NCBI RefSeq assembly: GCF_011043555.1
Contig: NZ_JAAKGS010000011.1
Span: 1 to 64,000, forward strand
DNA length: 64,000 nt
Direction of reading: 5' to 3'
From: Sphingobacterium sp. SGR-19
GTDB lineage: Bacteria; Bacteroidota; Bacteroidia; Sphingobacteriales; Sphingobacteriaceae
The notes below the pieces were generated by a model, which saw only the letters and a list, made by a program, of their open reading frames with translations, ran no database searches and had not been told where the DNA came from. Position 1 is the first letter of the stretch. The number at the start of each line of letters is the position of its first letter. Both the position numbers and the translations under genes were made by a program. Below, piece by piece: positions 1 to 8,263 of this stretch.

Positions 1-551
1 TGCATCCAGATCAACAAAGTTTGAACGGTTATCTAAAACAAGTGGTGGTAGAACATCTTACTAACAACGGACACGAAGTAAGGGTTCGGGATTTATACTA
101 ACTGGATTTTAATCCTGTACTTTCATCGCAAGATATAGCAGGACAGCGCATCGGAAAGGTTGACGAAGATGTAAAAACGGAACAGCATTACATTACCTGG
201 GCTGATTGTATTACATTTATACATCCCATCTGGTGGACGGGGCTGCCGGCTATGCTGAAAGGTTACATTGATCGGGTTTTTAGCTATGGTTTTGCATATC
301 GATATGAGCAAGGCGTTCAGAAAGGCCTGCTTGCGGGCAAACAAGCCATCATTATCAATACGCACGGAAAATCACAGGCCGAATATAGCGAGATGGGAAT
401 GGATAAAGCACTTTCGCTTACGTCGGACAAAGGTATTTATACCTATTGTGGTTTAGCGGTAAAACAACATTTTTTCTTCGATAAAGCGGATAGAGCCGAT
501 GTCAAAACGATTAAACATTGGACCGAACAAATCACATCGAAGATGAAGTAG
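1..551 (+). pseudogene. NAD(P)H:quinone oxidoreductase (Flavodoxin_2 family), 5'-cut and with an in-frame stop
   Basis: The frame starting at base 3 reads as a flavodoxin-like quinone reductase cut by the window edge. Family landmarks are visible: HPDQQS near the start, VRDLY, FNPVLS, the aromatic flavin-site run HPIWWTGLPAMLKGYIDRVF and a C-terminal H-rich helix. A TAA codon at 99-101 falls between VRDLY and LDFNP, exactly where relatives have an ordinary residue, while the frame continues intact on both sides. Members reduce quinones or electrophiles with NAD(P)H through bound FMN in the cytoplasm. An internal ATG at 252 would give a 99-residue piece lacking the nucleotide-binding half, so I read the locus as a recently inactivated gene. 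It converges on an HxlR repressor, a class that often controls such reductases. A sequencing error at one base is the main alternative. Confidence 0.72.
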
Positions 552-591
552 CAACCCTACGAACTCTTGGTGTTATTGATGCTGACGGAAG

Positions 592-933
592 CTACTGAAT
601 GATCTTTTTTCTATGGAGAACTCCCCAGTTATGCATTTCTAAAATCAGCTTCTGTAAAGTCTTTCCGTGTTCCGTTAGGGTATACGCTGTCCTAACTGGG
701 AAACCATTTGAAACGCTTCGGCTGATTAGTTGATTTGTTTCTAAATCTTTCAGTTGATCAGATAACACTTTGGTGCTCAAGTTTGGTATGCTCCGCTCTA
801 TCTCACGAAAATGATGGTTGCCCTCCATAATTGAAATTAATATTAAGATCTTCCATTTTCCTCCGATCACATCTAATGTGTCTTGTACAGGTAAAATAGA
901 CAACATACAGTTTTTATGCTCTAATTTTTTCAT
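592..933 (-). CDS. HxlR-family winged-helix transcriptional regulator
   Basis: This 113-residue protein has the HxlR layout: a short N-terminal stretch containing one Cys (NCMLSILPVQDTLDVIGGKWK), then the winged helix with FREIERSIPNLSTKVLSDQLKDLE as recognition region and a wing ending in YTLTEHGKTL. Length is typical (about 100-120). HxlR proteins bind DNA as dimers, and several (YodB, HypR type) sense quinones or disulfide stress through an N-terminal Cys; the Cys at position 9 would fit but this is inference. It is divergent from the NmrA-type reductase at 1054 and converges on the broken quinone reductase. The space between the two divergent genes holds three evenly spaced palindromes that are its probable operator. 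Confidence 0.9.
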   Translation of the reverse strand: MKKLEHKNCMLSILPVQDTLDVIGGKWKILILISIMEGNHHFREIERSIPNLSTKVLSDQLKDLETNQLISRSVSNGFPVRTAYTLTEHGKTLQKLILEMHNWGVLHRKKIIQ

Positions 934-950
934 CCTTATGCGGCCGTTAA

Positions 951-999
951 TTACTTAAATGTAACCACTTACCTTGAAGTAACTGATTACATTAGGTAA
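951..999. promoter_or_regulatory. Triple TTAC-N5/6-GTAA operator between hxlR-like gene and reductase gene
   Basis: Three palindromic boxes lie in tandem at 951-964 (TTACTTAAATGTAA), 969-982 (TTACCTTGAAGTAA) and 987-999 (TTACATTAGGTAA), each starting 18 bases after the one before. The third box covers the place where a -33 element should lie for the -7-like box at 1011-1018. The arrangement is seen directly; the assignment as HxlR operator is inference from position and symmetry. Confidence 0.65.
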
Positions 1000-1010
1000 T
1001 CAAATATAGT

Positions 1011-1018
1011 TAAATTTG
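1011..1018 (+). promoter_or_regulatory. -7 promoter element (TAAATTTG) of the NmrA-type reductase gene
   Basis: TAAATTTG matches the Bacteroidota -7 consensus TAnnTTTG exactly and lies 36 bases before the ATG at 1054. No TTG is present at the usual -33 distance; that place is taken by the third operator box, which would suit a repressible or activator-dependent promoter. Confidence 0.45.
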
Positions 1019-1053
1019 TGTCATTCGTATTTTGTTGATCAAAAACAATCGTG

Positions 1054-1935
1054 ATGAATAAAGAAAATGACCGAAAAAAAGCCATCATAACAGGTGCAAC
1101 CGGTGTGTTAAATGGTGCAACGATGGCGAACTTGTTAAAAGTTATTCCTGCCGAGCAGCTTGGTGTGAGTGCACGTAATATAGAAAAAGCAAAACATTAT
1201 GCAGACCGTGGGATCAGCGTAAGATATGGAAGTTATGACGAACCAAACGCACTTCGCCGTTCTTTCGAAAATGGTGAACAGATTTTATTGGTGTCGTCCA
1301 ACGATATCGGTGGAGATGTACTGGCTCAACACAAACGAGCCATCCAGGCGGCTGTGGAGGCAGGGGCCAAACGTATCCTATACACCAGCGCACAAGGTTG
1401 TGCGGCAGATACGCATTACCCGCCTATGAAAATTCATCAGGCAACAGAAGAGTACCTCGCTAATTCTGGAGTAAAATGGACGTCATTACGTAATGGCTTT
1501 TATGGCGACATGAACGCCTTGCTCGGCTCTTGGCGGGAAACTGGTATTATTGAAATGCCCGAGGATGGACCCATTCCGTGGGTTGACCGTACAGATGCTG
1601 GCGAAGCAATAGCTAAGATAATGGTGAGTGAAATCGATTACGAAGGCTTCGTAAATTTGGCACCTGCAAAAGCTGTGACATTAGAAGACTTTGCACGATA
1701 TGCGTCTGATCTTACTGGAAAGAGGGTAAAACGAATCGTATTGGATGATGAAACGTGGGTGAAAAAACAGATTGCAAAGGGACTTCCGGAGCATGTCGCC
1801 AGATTTACCCTAACCATGTTTCAAGCTTCTAGAACGGGCAAATTAGATAATGGCAGTAGCCTACTGACAGAAATCTTAGGCCGCGAACCGAAAAGTGCTG
1901 CTGAATTATTAGCTGACTCCATTGCAAATGGATAA
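1054..1935 (+). CDS. NmrA-like NAD(P)-binding reductase (SDR superfamily, atypical)
   Basis: The protein opens with a Rossmann strand and glycine motif (KKAIITGATGVLNGATM), continues with the NmrA-type pattern (ILLVSSNDIGGDVLAQHKRAIQAAVEAGAKRILYTSAQG, then TSLRNGFYGDMNALLG) and ends with the DFARYASDLTGKRV substrate-domain helix. This is the QorB/NmrA group, enzymes or redox sensors that bind NAD(P)(H) and often act on quinones. The GTG at 1051 is directly followed by ATG at 1054; I chose ATG. It is divergent from the HxlR regulator and is the likely target of it. It is a distant relative of the reductase at 60307-61164 in this window. Substrate cannot be told from the sequence. Confidence 0.87.
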   Translation: MNKENDRKKAIITGATGVLNGATMANLLKVIPAEQLGVSARNIEKAKHYADRGISVRYGSYDEPNALRRSFENGEQILLVSSNDIGGDVLAQHKRAIQAAVEAGAKRILYTSAQGCAADTHYPPMKIHQATEEYLANSGVKWTSLRNGFYGDMNALLGSWRETGIIEMPEDGPIPWVDRTDAGEAIAKIMVSEIDYEGFVNLAPAKAVTLEDFARYASDLTGKRVKRIVLDDETWVKKQIAKGLPEHVARFTLTMFQASRTGKLDNGSSLLTEILGREPKSAAELLADSIANG

Positions 1936-1962
1936 AAGCTTCCATTGTGAATGGATAAAATC

Positions 1963-1987
1963 TTCCATTAGTAATGGAAACTTTTTT
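1963..1987 (+). terminator. Probable Rho-independent terminator
   Basis: TTCCATTA-g-TAATGGAA followed by ACTTTTTTG forms a hairpin with a T tract 28 bases after the reductase stop. A related half copy (TTCCATTGTGAATGGA) precedes it at 1941-1955, so the hairpin seems to be a small local duplication. Confidence 0.55.
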
Positions 1988-2014
1988 GATACTGATTACG
2001 AATATATTAACCGT

Positions 2015-2089
2015 CCAGCCTCGCAGTGATATCTCTGCGTTAAGAGCGTGTTAACGAAATATCAACAGGATATTAAATTATACCGAAGT
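2015..2089. repeat. Intergenic repeat copy A (about 75 bases)
   Basis: This segment resembles 33533-33608. The 52-base core 2038-2089 aligns without gaps to 33557-33608 with 10 mismatches by my count, and similarity continues to the left (CCAnnCTyGCAGT in both). Copy A ends about 100 bases before the TonB receptor start; copy B sits between two convergent genes, so a pure promoter role is unlikely. Confidence 0.6.
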
Positions 2090-2145
2090 AACATTTTTAC
2101 CCTATTTATGTAACGATTTTCCGCGTCATTTCAGGAGCCCCTGTA

Positions 2146-2153
2146 TACTTTTG
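2146..2153 (+). promoter_or_regulatory. -7 promoter element (TACTTTTG) of the TonB receptor operon
   Basis: TACTTTTG matches TAnnTTTG and lies 34 bases before the start codon of the receptor gene. No clear -33 TTG was found, so activation by the locus HTCS is conceivable. Position and match are seen; function is inferred. Confidence 0.45.
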
Positions 2154-2187
2154 TACCCAACTTATACTGTAAAGGAGGACAAAAAAC

Positions 2188-5022
2188 GTGAAGAAATCCA
2201 CCCTCGTTCATTTATTTTTATACTACGCGCTGTTGTTGTTTTTGCCCGCATCGTTACACGCGCAGCAGGATTTCCGTGTCCGTGGCTTCGTTGTTGATGC
2301 GGGGACAGGAAACCCATTACCGGGAGCCTCTGTTCAGATCGAATCCACGCCGTTGGAAGTTACAACAGATTTAAACGGTCAATTTGTTTTTGGGCGAGTT
2401 CAGGGTAGAACAATCAGACTAAAAGTCTCTTACATGGGATATCAGGAAGAGCGTGTGGTCTTGACGCCTGAACGGATAGCAAATGGTATCCGTATAAGTC
2501 TACAACCGATGGCTAACACCATAGACGAGGTATTGGTTTCGGCAAACCTAGAAGGACAACAAAAGGCCTTGAACCAGCAACGAAATGCAGATAATATCAA
2601 GAATATTATTTCCGCCGATGTGATCGGTCGTTTCCCAGATTTGAATGTCGCTGAGGCGTTACAACGGGTTCCGGGGGTTAATATACAGCGCGATAAAGGG
2701 GAGGGATCTACGATTTCCCTGAGAGGAACGCCTGCACATTTTACGACGGTACAGATCAATGGTGAACAACTGCCTAGCGTGCAGCAAAGTGGTTCGCGGA
2801 ACGAAGCGCTTGACCTGATTCCGGCAGATCAGTTGGCATCCATTGAGATTATTAAAGCACCTACGCCTGATCTGGACGGCGATGCTGTGGGCGGGATTGT
2901 CAACCTGCGGACACCCACGGCAAATAAATTGAGATGGACCGGTAAGGCTGAAGGCGCGATGGGATATAACGATATTTCCGGCGGGCTTAACGGCATCGGG
3001 AAATTACGTGTCGATAGACGCTTTTTAGCGACAGATAAAGTTCCCGAAGGGAAGATCGGCGTCATGCTGAGCGGTTCTTACTTTAGTTCCAACAATTCGG
3101 AAGACCGCTTGGATGCGGTGTGGCGTGAGACGGAAATCCTTGGCCAGGAGGGAACTTGGAACCTTCCTCAAAATTATGGCTTTCGGAAGACCGAAAATGA
3201 GCGGAAACGTACGGGGGTGACCGCCACTTTCGATTATAAACCGAACGGTTTTAACCACCTTGTATTTAATTATATGTTCAACCAGCGGACCGACCACGAT
3301 GTACAAAACCGTCAGCGTTACGATTTCGACCGGAGTGGCACAGAATGGATCTCCTTCAATGAAGCGACAGGTGCACGCGTGCGTAGAGATATCAACCTTT
3401 GGGACGAGGATAAAACCAACCACAACTTCAGTGTACAAGGTTATCATACCATACGGTCGTGGCAGCTCGATTGGGCTGGATCCTATACGCGTTCCTCCCG
3501 GGAATTTGCGTCAACCCGGGGTGATTTTTCCTATGACGATATCGACCTGCGTGTGGCGGACGAAAATGATATCTATAGTGCGTATCCCGTCTTTGAAGCG
3601 ACCCAGCCGCAGTTGAACCTCTATAACCCGCTATTGTATAATGACTTTAGGCGTTACGAGGAAGATGCTGAAAATACAACCGCGGACAATCTTGTTTTGC
3701 GTGCAGACCTGACGAAGCAGACTTGGTTATGGGGCTTTCCGCTAAGCGTAAAGGTGGGTGGGAAATACCGCACGCAGTCGAATAGCAAACTGCGCAACAA
3801 TCAGGTGCTGGCGTTCTGGGATCCAAACGAGGTGCTGAATCTAAATGAAGCCTTTACACGTGTCATAGGAAATAAAGAACCTGCAAATTTTCTGTTCCGT
3901 GATTATCGTTTCGGCCCGCTTATCAACGAGGAGAAGTTCACCGGCTATATACACGACAATAGATACCTATTGACGCAAGGAAGTGATGCTTGGGATGCGG
4001 AACGATTGTCGTTGAATGACACTTATGATGCCTATGAAGATATCTACGCAGGATATGCGATGGGGCGTTGGCAAATGGATAGATTAATGGTGCTTGCTGG
4101 GCTACGTTTGGAGTCGAATAGTGTCCGGTACGATGCATTTGATGTGTTCCGTACAGGGACGGTTGTGGAGGCCTCGCCCATATCGGGAGACAGAAACTAC
4201 GTTTTCTTCTTGCCGCATCTGCACCTAAAGTATGGGTTGGACGAATGGTCTAACCTGCGCTTTTCTGTACTGCGCAATTACGCACGGCCAAATTTTGTGG
4301 ATGTCGTACCCTTTGTCAACTACGATGTGGATGCGTTGCGCCTACAGCTGGGGAATCCAGACCTGCAGCCGTCAACGGCATGGAATGTAGATGCTATGTT
4401 TGAACGTTATTTTGCAAATGCCGGTCTATTATCTGTCGGGGTGTTCTACAAAAATCTGGACCGGTTTCAGTTTACCAGTGTCATTAACTCCCTGCCGGAA
4501 CCGTTCCCTGGATACCCTGAAACACAAGGGTTCGAATTTCGGCAGGTGCAGAATGGCAAACAGGCAACGGTGGCCGGGGTGGAGGTAAATCTGTCGCGTT
4601 CGCTCGATTTTTTACCCGGCATAGCCAAAGGGCTCTCTGTCAATGCAAATTATACGTTCGCCAGCTCAAATGCGCATACGCAGGACCGATCGGATATACG
4701 TTTGCCGGGACAGGCAGAACACACGTTCAATGCTATGTTGGCATTCGATTACAAGCGGTTTACGATCCGAGGCTCAGTGAATCATAATGGTTCGTATGCG
4801 AACTCAATCGCCAGCGACGCCGACGGCGACATCATACAGCGACATCGCACACAACTGGATATGAATGCCTCTTATAGTTGGAAAAACTTTCGGTTGTTTA
4901 CAGAATGGATCAACTTGTTGAATGAGCCAAGTATACGTTATCAAGGTACATCCGATTACGTTTCGCGTGTTGCGTACTTCGGTTATTCCGCTCGTGCGGG
5001 AATTGGCTATGTCATTCGGTAA
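2188..5022 (+). CDS. TonB-dependent outer-membrane receptor (CarboxypepD-like N-terminal domain, no STN)
   Basis: A signal peptide (about 1-25, ending LHAQ) is followed by a carboxypeptidase-regulatory-like domain (28-112, GFVVDAGTGNPLPGASVQIE...), a plug domain (about 130-240; VAEALQRVPGVNIQRDKGEG, ISLRGTPAHFTTVQINGEQLP, GGIVNLRTP) and a 22-strand barrel to the C terminus. It imports a ligand across the outer membrane using TonB energy. Its plug is of the general TonB-receptor type (resembling TIGR01782-like receptors), not SusC/RagA, and no SusD gene follows; two beta-helix lipoproteins do. The start is GTG at 2188, set by a near-perfect ribosome site AAAGGAGG ten bases upstream. It heads a five-gene locus ending in an exported phosphatase and an HTCS, suggesting uptake of a phosphoester-derived nutrient (inference). 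Confidence 0.92.
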   Translation: MKKSTLVHLFLYYALLLFLPASLHAQQDFRVRGFVVDAGTGNPLPGASVQIESTPLEVTTDLNGQFVFGRVQGRTIRLKVSYMGYQEERVVLTPERIANGIRISLQPMANTIDEVLVSANLEGQQKALNQQRNADNIKNIISADVIGRFPDLNVAEALQRVPGVNIQRDKGEGSTISLRGTPAHFTTVQINGEQLPSVQQSGSRNEALDLIPADQLASIEIIKAPTPDLDGDAVGGIVNLRTPTANKLRWTGKAEGAMGYNDISGGLNGIGKLRVDRRFLATDKVPEGKIGVMLSGSYFSSNNSEDRLDAVWRETEILGQEGTWNLPQNYGFRKTENERKRTGVTATFDYKPNGFNHLVFNYMFNQRTDHDVQNRQRYDFDRSGTEWISFNEATGARVRRDINLWDEDKTNHNFSVQGYHTIRSWQLDWAGSYTRSSREFASTRGDFSYDDIDLRVADENDIYSAYPVFEATQPQLNLYNPLLYNDFRRYEEDAENTTADNLVLRADLTKQTWLWGFPLSVKVGGKYRTQSNSKLRNNQVLAFWDPNEVLNLNEAFTRVIGNKEPANFLFRDYRFGPLINEEKFTGYIHDNRYLLTQGSDAWDAERLSLNDTYDAYEDIYAGYAMGRWQMDRLMVLAGLRLESNSVRYDAFDVFRTGTVVEASPISGDRNYVFFLPHLHLKYGLDEWSNLRFSVLRNYARPNFVDVVPFVNYDVDALRLQLGNPDLQPSTAWNVDAMFERYFANAGLLSVGVFYKNLDRFQFTSVINSLPEPFPGYPETQGFEFRQVQNGKQATVAGVEVNLSRSLDFLPGIAKGLSVNANYTFASSNAHTQDRSDIRLPGQAEHTFNAMLAFDYKRFTIRGSVNHNGSYANSIASDADGDIIQRHRTQLDMNASYSWKNFRLFTEWINLLNEPSIRYQGTSDYVSRVAYFGYSARAGIGYVIR

Positions 5023-5061
5023 ATGGAGATAAGGTACTAAGATTAAAGTAAAACAAAGAAA

Positions 5062-6675
5062 ATGAAAAATAAATCGTTGCATTTCCTGGTCGTGATACTC
5101 CATCTATTGATGACGGGTTGTGCGGATAAGGAAATTGATTTTGTCTTTCCTGAACCAATGATTTTGAGTATGACCGATGAAACTGCGCTAACGCTGGTGC
5201 AGGAGCCCGGGAAGATTATTAATGTGCCGTTGAATGTACAAGCGGCCTCTGGCCTGGAATCGCTTGTGGTTTATCTGGGGGCAGAGCGATATGATGAAGT
5301 CAGTTACACGAACAATGAACTATCGGCCACTTATGATTTCAAGTTTAACGTCGCAGCGGACGCTTCCTTAGGGACAGTCTATGATTTTGTGGTAACCCTA
5401 ACGGATAAGATAGGTCGCTCGACGAGCTTTCCGATTACCGTTTCAGTCGATGCGACATATACCATAACGGTGGAAACAGTATCTGGAAAAGAAGTGTCGG
5501 TTATTCAAGGAAAAATCAATGGAGACTTTCACTTCGAGAGAGAAAAAACATATGTGGTAGCGGGAACGCTGGCTGTTGAAGACGGGGGAACCTTGACGAT
5601 CGACGCCGGCAGCACGGTCTATTTCCGGACTAGTGCTGACAACGCTGTTAATTCCCGTTTGGTTATTGCACGCGGCAGTAGGATACAGGCGACCGGTACG
5701 GCAGCGGCACCAATTGTCCTGACCTCGGAGAAAGTATTGCGCGGAGAGAATCCTTCTTTCGATGATTGGGGCGGCTTGTTTTTATTCGGGGCTGCGCCGA
5801 CGAATCGTGGGAGCAACGTGGTCGAAGATGGCTTTGTTTACGGCGGGTCGGCGACGACAGAAAGTTCTGGCCGCCTGCGCTATGTACGGATAGAGTACGC
5901 TGGTAAAGACGATTATCACGCCTTGAATTTGTTCGGTGTGGGTTCTGCTACAGGGATTGACCATGTGCAGGTATTCCAGTGTCAGAACAATGCATTTCGT
6001 ATTCGTGGCGGCCGCGTAAATCTACGGTACATTGCTGCCATTGATCACGGTGGATATGGCTTATGGGCGGACGAGGGCTGGCAAGGAAAGGGACAGTTTT
6101 GGTTGTTCCAAACAAATATTCCGGCCACCTTGGTTCCGAGAAACTTTTGGAATCAGGCGCGGTCGCTCGAACTACGGAACCATGATAGTTTCTATGATTC
6201 CAGTCCGCGAACGACCTTCCAGATAGCCAACGTGACGCTGATTGGCAATGGTGAAGGGACCACAGATGGCACTCGGCGGGGAGCGCGGGTCAGACGGGGA
6301 GCGATTGGGCAGCTGCGGAATCTGATTGTAGCGCATTTTCCCAGCGATGCGGTTCGTGTTGAAGATTTACCGGTAGAAGTGCTCGGCGGAGAGATGGTGC
6401 TGGACAATGTAAGAGCATTCCGCTCGGCCACCAATTATGCGCAAGAAGCGGAATCTGTCTTTTTCCAATCCGGCTTATACGATGTGACGGAAGACGTGGT
6501 GAGCGGTATCGCGCGGGATAACTATGTAGGTTCGGTCGCTTCTGCTTTCAATCCGCAGGAACTGGACCCCTGGTTTATCGCTGCAGACTACATTGGTGCT
6601 GTCCAGCATACCAACAACGATTGGACACGACAGGGAGTATGGTTTAAGAATCGCGATGGCAGTATTAGAGAATAA
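5062..6675 (+). CDS. Surface lipoprotein with right-handed beta-helix-like C-terminal half (paralog 1)
   Basis: A type II signal peptide ends at Cys20 (LLMTGC). Residues about 35-130 look like an Ig/cadherin-type beta domain (VPLNVQAASGLESLVVYLG ... VVTLTDKIGRSTSFPITVSV); the rest has the repetitive short-strand pattern of a parallel beta-helix (LTIDAGSTVYFRTS, RLVIARGSRIQATGTAAAPIVLTSEKVL, IDHVQVFQCQNNAFRIRGGRVNLRYIAAIDHGGYGLW). The C terminus carries YIGAV.....DWT, shared with the next protein. It begins 39 bases after the TonB receptor and takes the place a SusD would hold, so it may capture ligand at the cell surface or cleave it; no catalytic residues of a known lyase family could be named. 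Translationally linked to neighbours by short gaps. Confidence 0.8.
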   Translation: MKNKSLHFLVVILHLLMTGCADKEIDFVFPEPMILSMTDETALTLVQEPGKIINVPLNVQAASGLESLVVYLGAERYDEVSYTNNELSATYDFKFNVAADASLGTVYDFVVTLTDKIGRSTSFPITVSVDATYTITVETVSGKEVSVIQGKINGDFHFEREKTYVVAGTLAVEDGGTLTIDAGSTVYFRTSADNAVNSRLVIARGSRIQATGTAAAPIVLTSEKVLRGENPSFDDWGGLFLFGAAPTNRGSNVVEDGFVYGGSATTESSGRLRYVRIEYAGKDDYHALNLFGVGSATGIDHVQVFQCQNNAFRIRGGRVNLRYIAAIDHGGYGLWADEGWQGKGQFWLFQTNIPATLVPRNFWNQARSLELRNHDSFYDSSPRTTFQIANVTLIGNGEGTTDGTRRGARVRRGAIGQLRNLIVAHFPSDAVRVEDLPVEVLGGEMVLDNVRAFRSATNYAQEAESVFFQSGLYDVTEDVVSGIARDNYVGSVASAFNPQELDPWFIAADYIGAVQHTNNDWTRQGVWFKNRDGSIRE

Positions 6676-6690
6676 TTTAACTTAAGTAAT

Positions 6691-8262
6691 ATGAAAATGA
6701 AAAAAAGAAACGGCGTATTCGCCGTTGTATTGGCCGGCATGCTCTCGACCTTTGTCTCCTGCTCAAAAGACGACAAGGGTACTCCGGCGAACATTGAAGG
6801 AAATGCGATAGAGGTTGCGCAAGCGAGTACAATAGCAAAACCAGGAACCACGGTATCGGTTGCGCTCTCGTTTGCTAACCCAGGAAACGGGACGATGCTC
6901 GTCATCCACCGTGATGAAGCGCCGCTTCGTAGCGTGCCGCTTCAGGATGGACAGACGAGTTACACCTTTGAGGATATTTTACCGGCAGACCTTGAAGAAG
7001 GCGACGTTGTCCCCTATGCTTTCTTTATAGCAGATGAAAAGAACACCATCACATCGGATGCATCGGCATTCGAAGTATCTGTGGCGCTTTACGATGAGGT
7101 AGCGATTGGATCCTCTCCGGTATACCGGATCGAGCTTCCGGAGGATGGTATTATCGAAACCGGGAAGGTAAAATTAGCAGCCGGCCGTAAATATTGGTTG
7201 CCCCATTCTGTGCACTTTATGAGCGGAACGGAGCTGCAGATGGAGGCTGGCGTGGAGCTGTACATGAATACCGAAACCGGAGAAACATACGATGTGGTCA
7301 TTGATGAGGGAGCACGAGTGGATGTAACGGGTACGGCGACTGCTCCAGTAGTGGTGACCAGTGACAAATTGTTGCGCGATCAGGAGGCGGAACCAGGTGA
7401 TTGGGGGCAGTTTAATATTAAAGGTGAGGGCAATGGTAGTTCAAGTGGCCATGTCGAATATCTTCGGGTAGAATATGCGGGAGATCGTGGTTTCCGCTTG
7501 CAGGGTGTAGGTAGCGGGACAACGATCAACTACGTACAAGCTTACCGGGCGCTTGGTGAAGGTATTATGCCAACGGACGGTGATGTACGCATGAAGTATC
7601 TTGTGGCTACCAATTGTGAAGGTGGTGGTTTTCGCTTTGGTGATGCGTATGCGGGGTATGTGCAATTTGCGATTTCACAGACCACCAGTTTTTACGATGA
7701 GGTGGAGGCGTTCACGATCCGGGAAACAGCGTCTCCTGTTATCTCAAATGTTACGATAGTCGGTCCCGGAGAAGATGTTGATGATACGCATGGCATGCGT
7801 ATGCGCGCGAACAGCAGCGGAAAAGTGTATAACAGCATTGTAGCAGACTTCCCTAGACGCGGCTTGCGCCTCAACGATGAGGTTACCGTGACGGATTTAC
7901 AAGGACCCACCGTTTTTGCCTACTCGTATATCTTCCATGTGCCTCGCGATCCCTACCGTGATGATACTGATAACGGCAATCCATTCCAAGGATACTTAGA
8001 TGCGGAGAATGCTTTCCAGAATCCGTTTTTCAATAATGTGACAGGTTTTGAAGATAACGATGAGGATGAACCGATTCTGGCCACGATCGATGGTATCGGC
8101 ACGACAAGCTATATACCACAGGCAATTACCAACAGTGCGTTTAATCCTGTCTCTGTAGATGCTTTCTTCTCGGAAGCAAACTATGTAGGCGCTGTAAGCG
8201 AGTCCTCTGCGGATTGGACGAAGGGCTGGGTTCGGAATTATGAGGGGAATATCCATCAATAA
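6691..8262 (+). CDS. Surface lipoprotein with right-handed beta-helix-like C-terminal half (paralog 2)
   Basis: Paralog of the preceding gene. The lipobox is FVSC with Cys24. An N-terminal beta domain (about 40-125) precedes a beta-helix-like region with the same landmarks as paralog 1: ELQMEAGVELYMNTE, GARVDVTGTATAPVVVTSDKLLRDQ, GDWGQFNIKG, HVEYLRVEYAG, and the terminal NYVGAV.....DWTKGW. Overall identity to paralog 1 looks low, so the duplication is old or the pair evolves fast. Position, 15 bases after paralog 1 and one base before the phosphatase start, indicates one operon. Probable role is ligand capture at the outer surface for the TonB receptor; enzymatic activity cannot be excluded. 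Confidence 0.8.
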   Translation: MKMKKRNGVFAVVLAGMLSTFVSCSKDDKGTPANIEGNAIEVAQASTIAKPGTTVSVALSFANPGNGTMLVIHRDEAPLRSVPLQDGQTSYTFEDILPADLEEGDVVPYAFFIADEKNTITSDASAFEVSVALYDEVAIGSSPVYRIELPEDGIIETGKVKLAAGRKYWLPHSVHFMSGTELQMEAGVELYMNTETGETYDVVIDEGARVDVTGTATAPVVVTSDKLLRDQEAEPGDWGQFNIKGEGNGSSSGHVEYLRVEYAGDRGFRLQGVGSGTTINYVQAYRALGEGIMPTDGDVRMKYLVATNCEGGGFRFGDAYAGYVQFAISQTTSFYDEVEAFTIRETASPVISNVTIVGPGEDVDDTHGMRMRANSSGKVYNSIVADFPRRGLRLNDEVTVTDLQGPTVFAYSYIFHVPRDPYRDDTDNGNPFQGYLDAENAFQNPFFNNVTGFEDNDEDEPILATIDGIGTTSYIPQAITNSAFNPVSVDAFFSEANYVGAVSESSADWTKGWVRNYEGNIHQ

Positions 8263-8263
8263 A

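Noticed and set aside
3025-3447. Minus-strand frame of 140 codons inside the TonB receptor
   Set aside because: Overlaps a clear receptor barrel; composition looks like a reverse-frame artefact.
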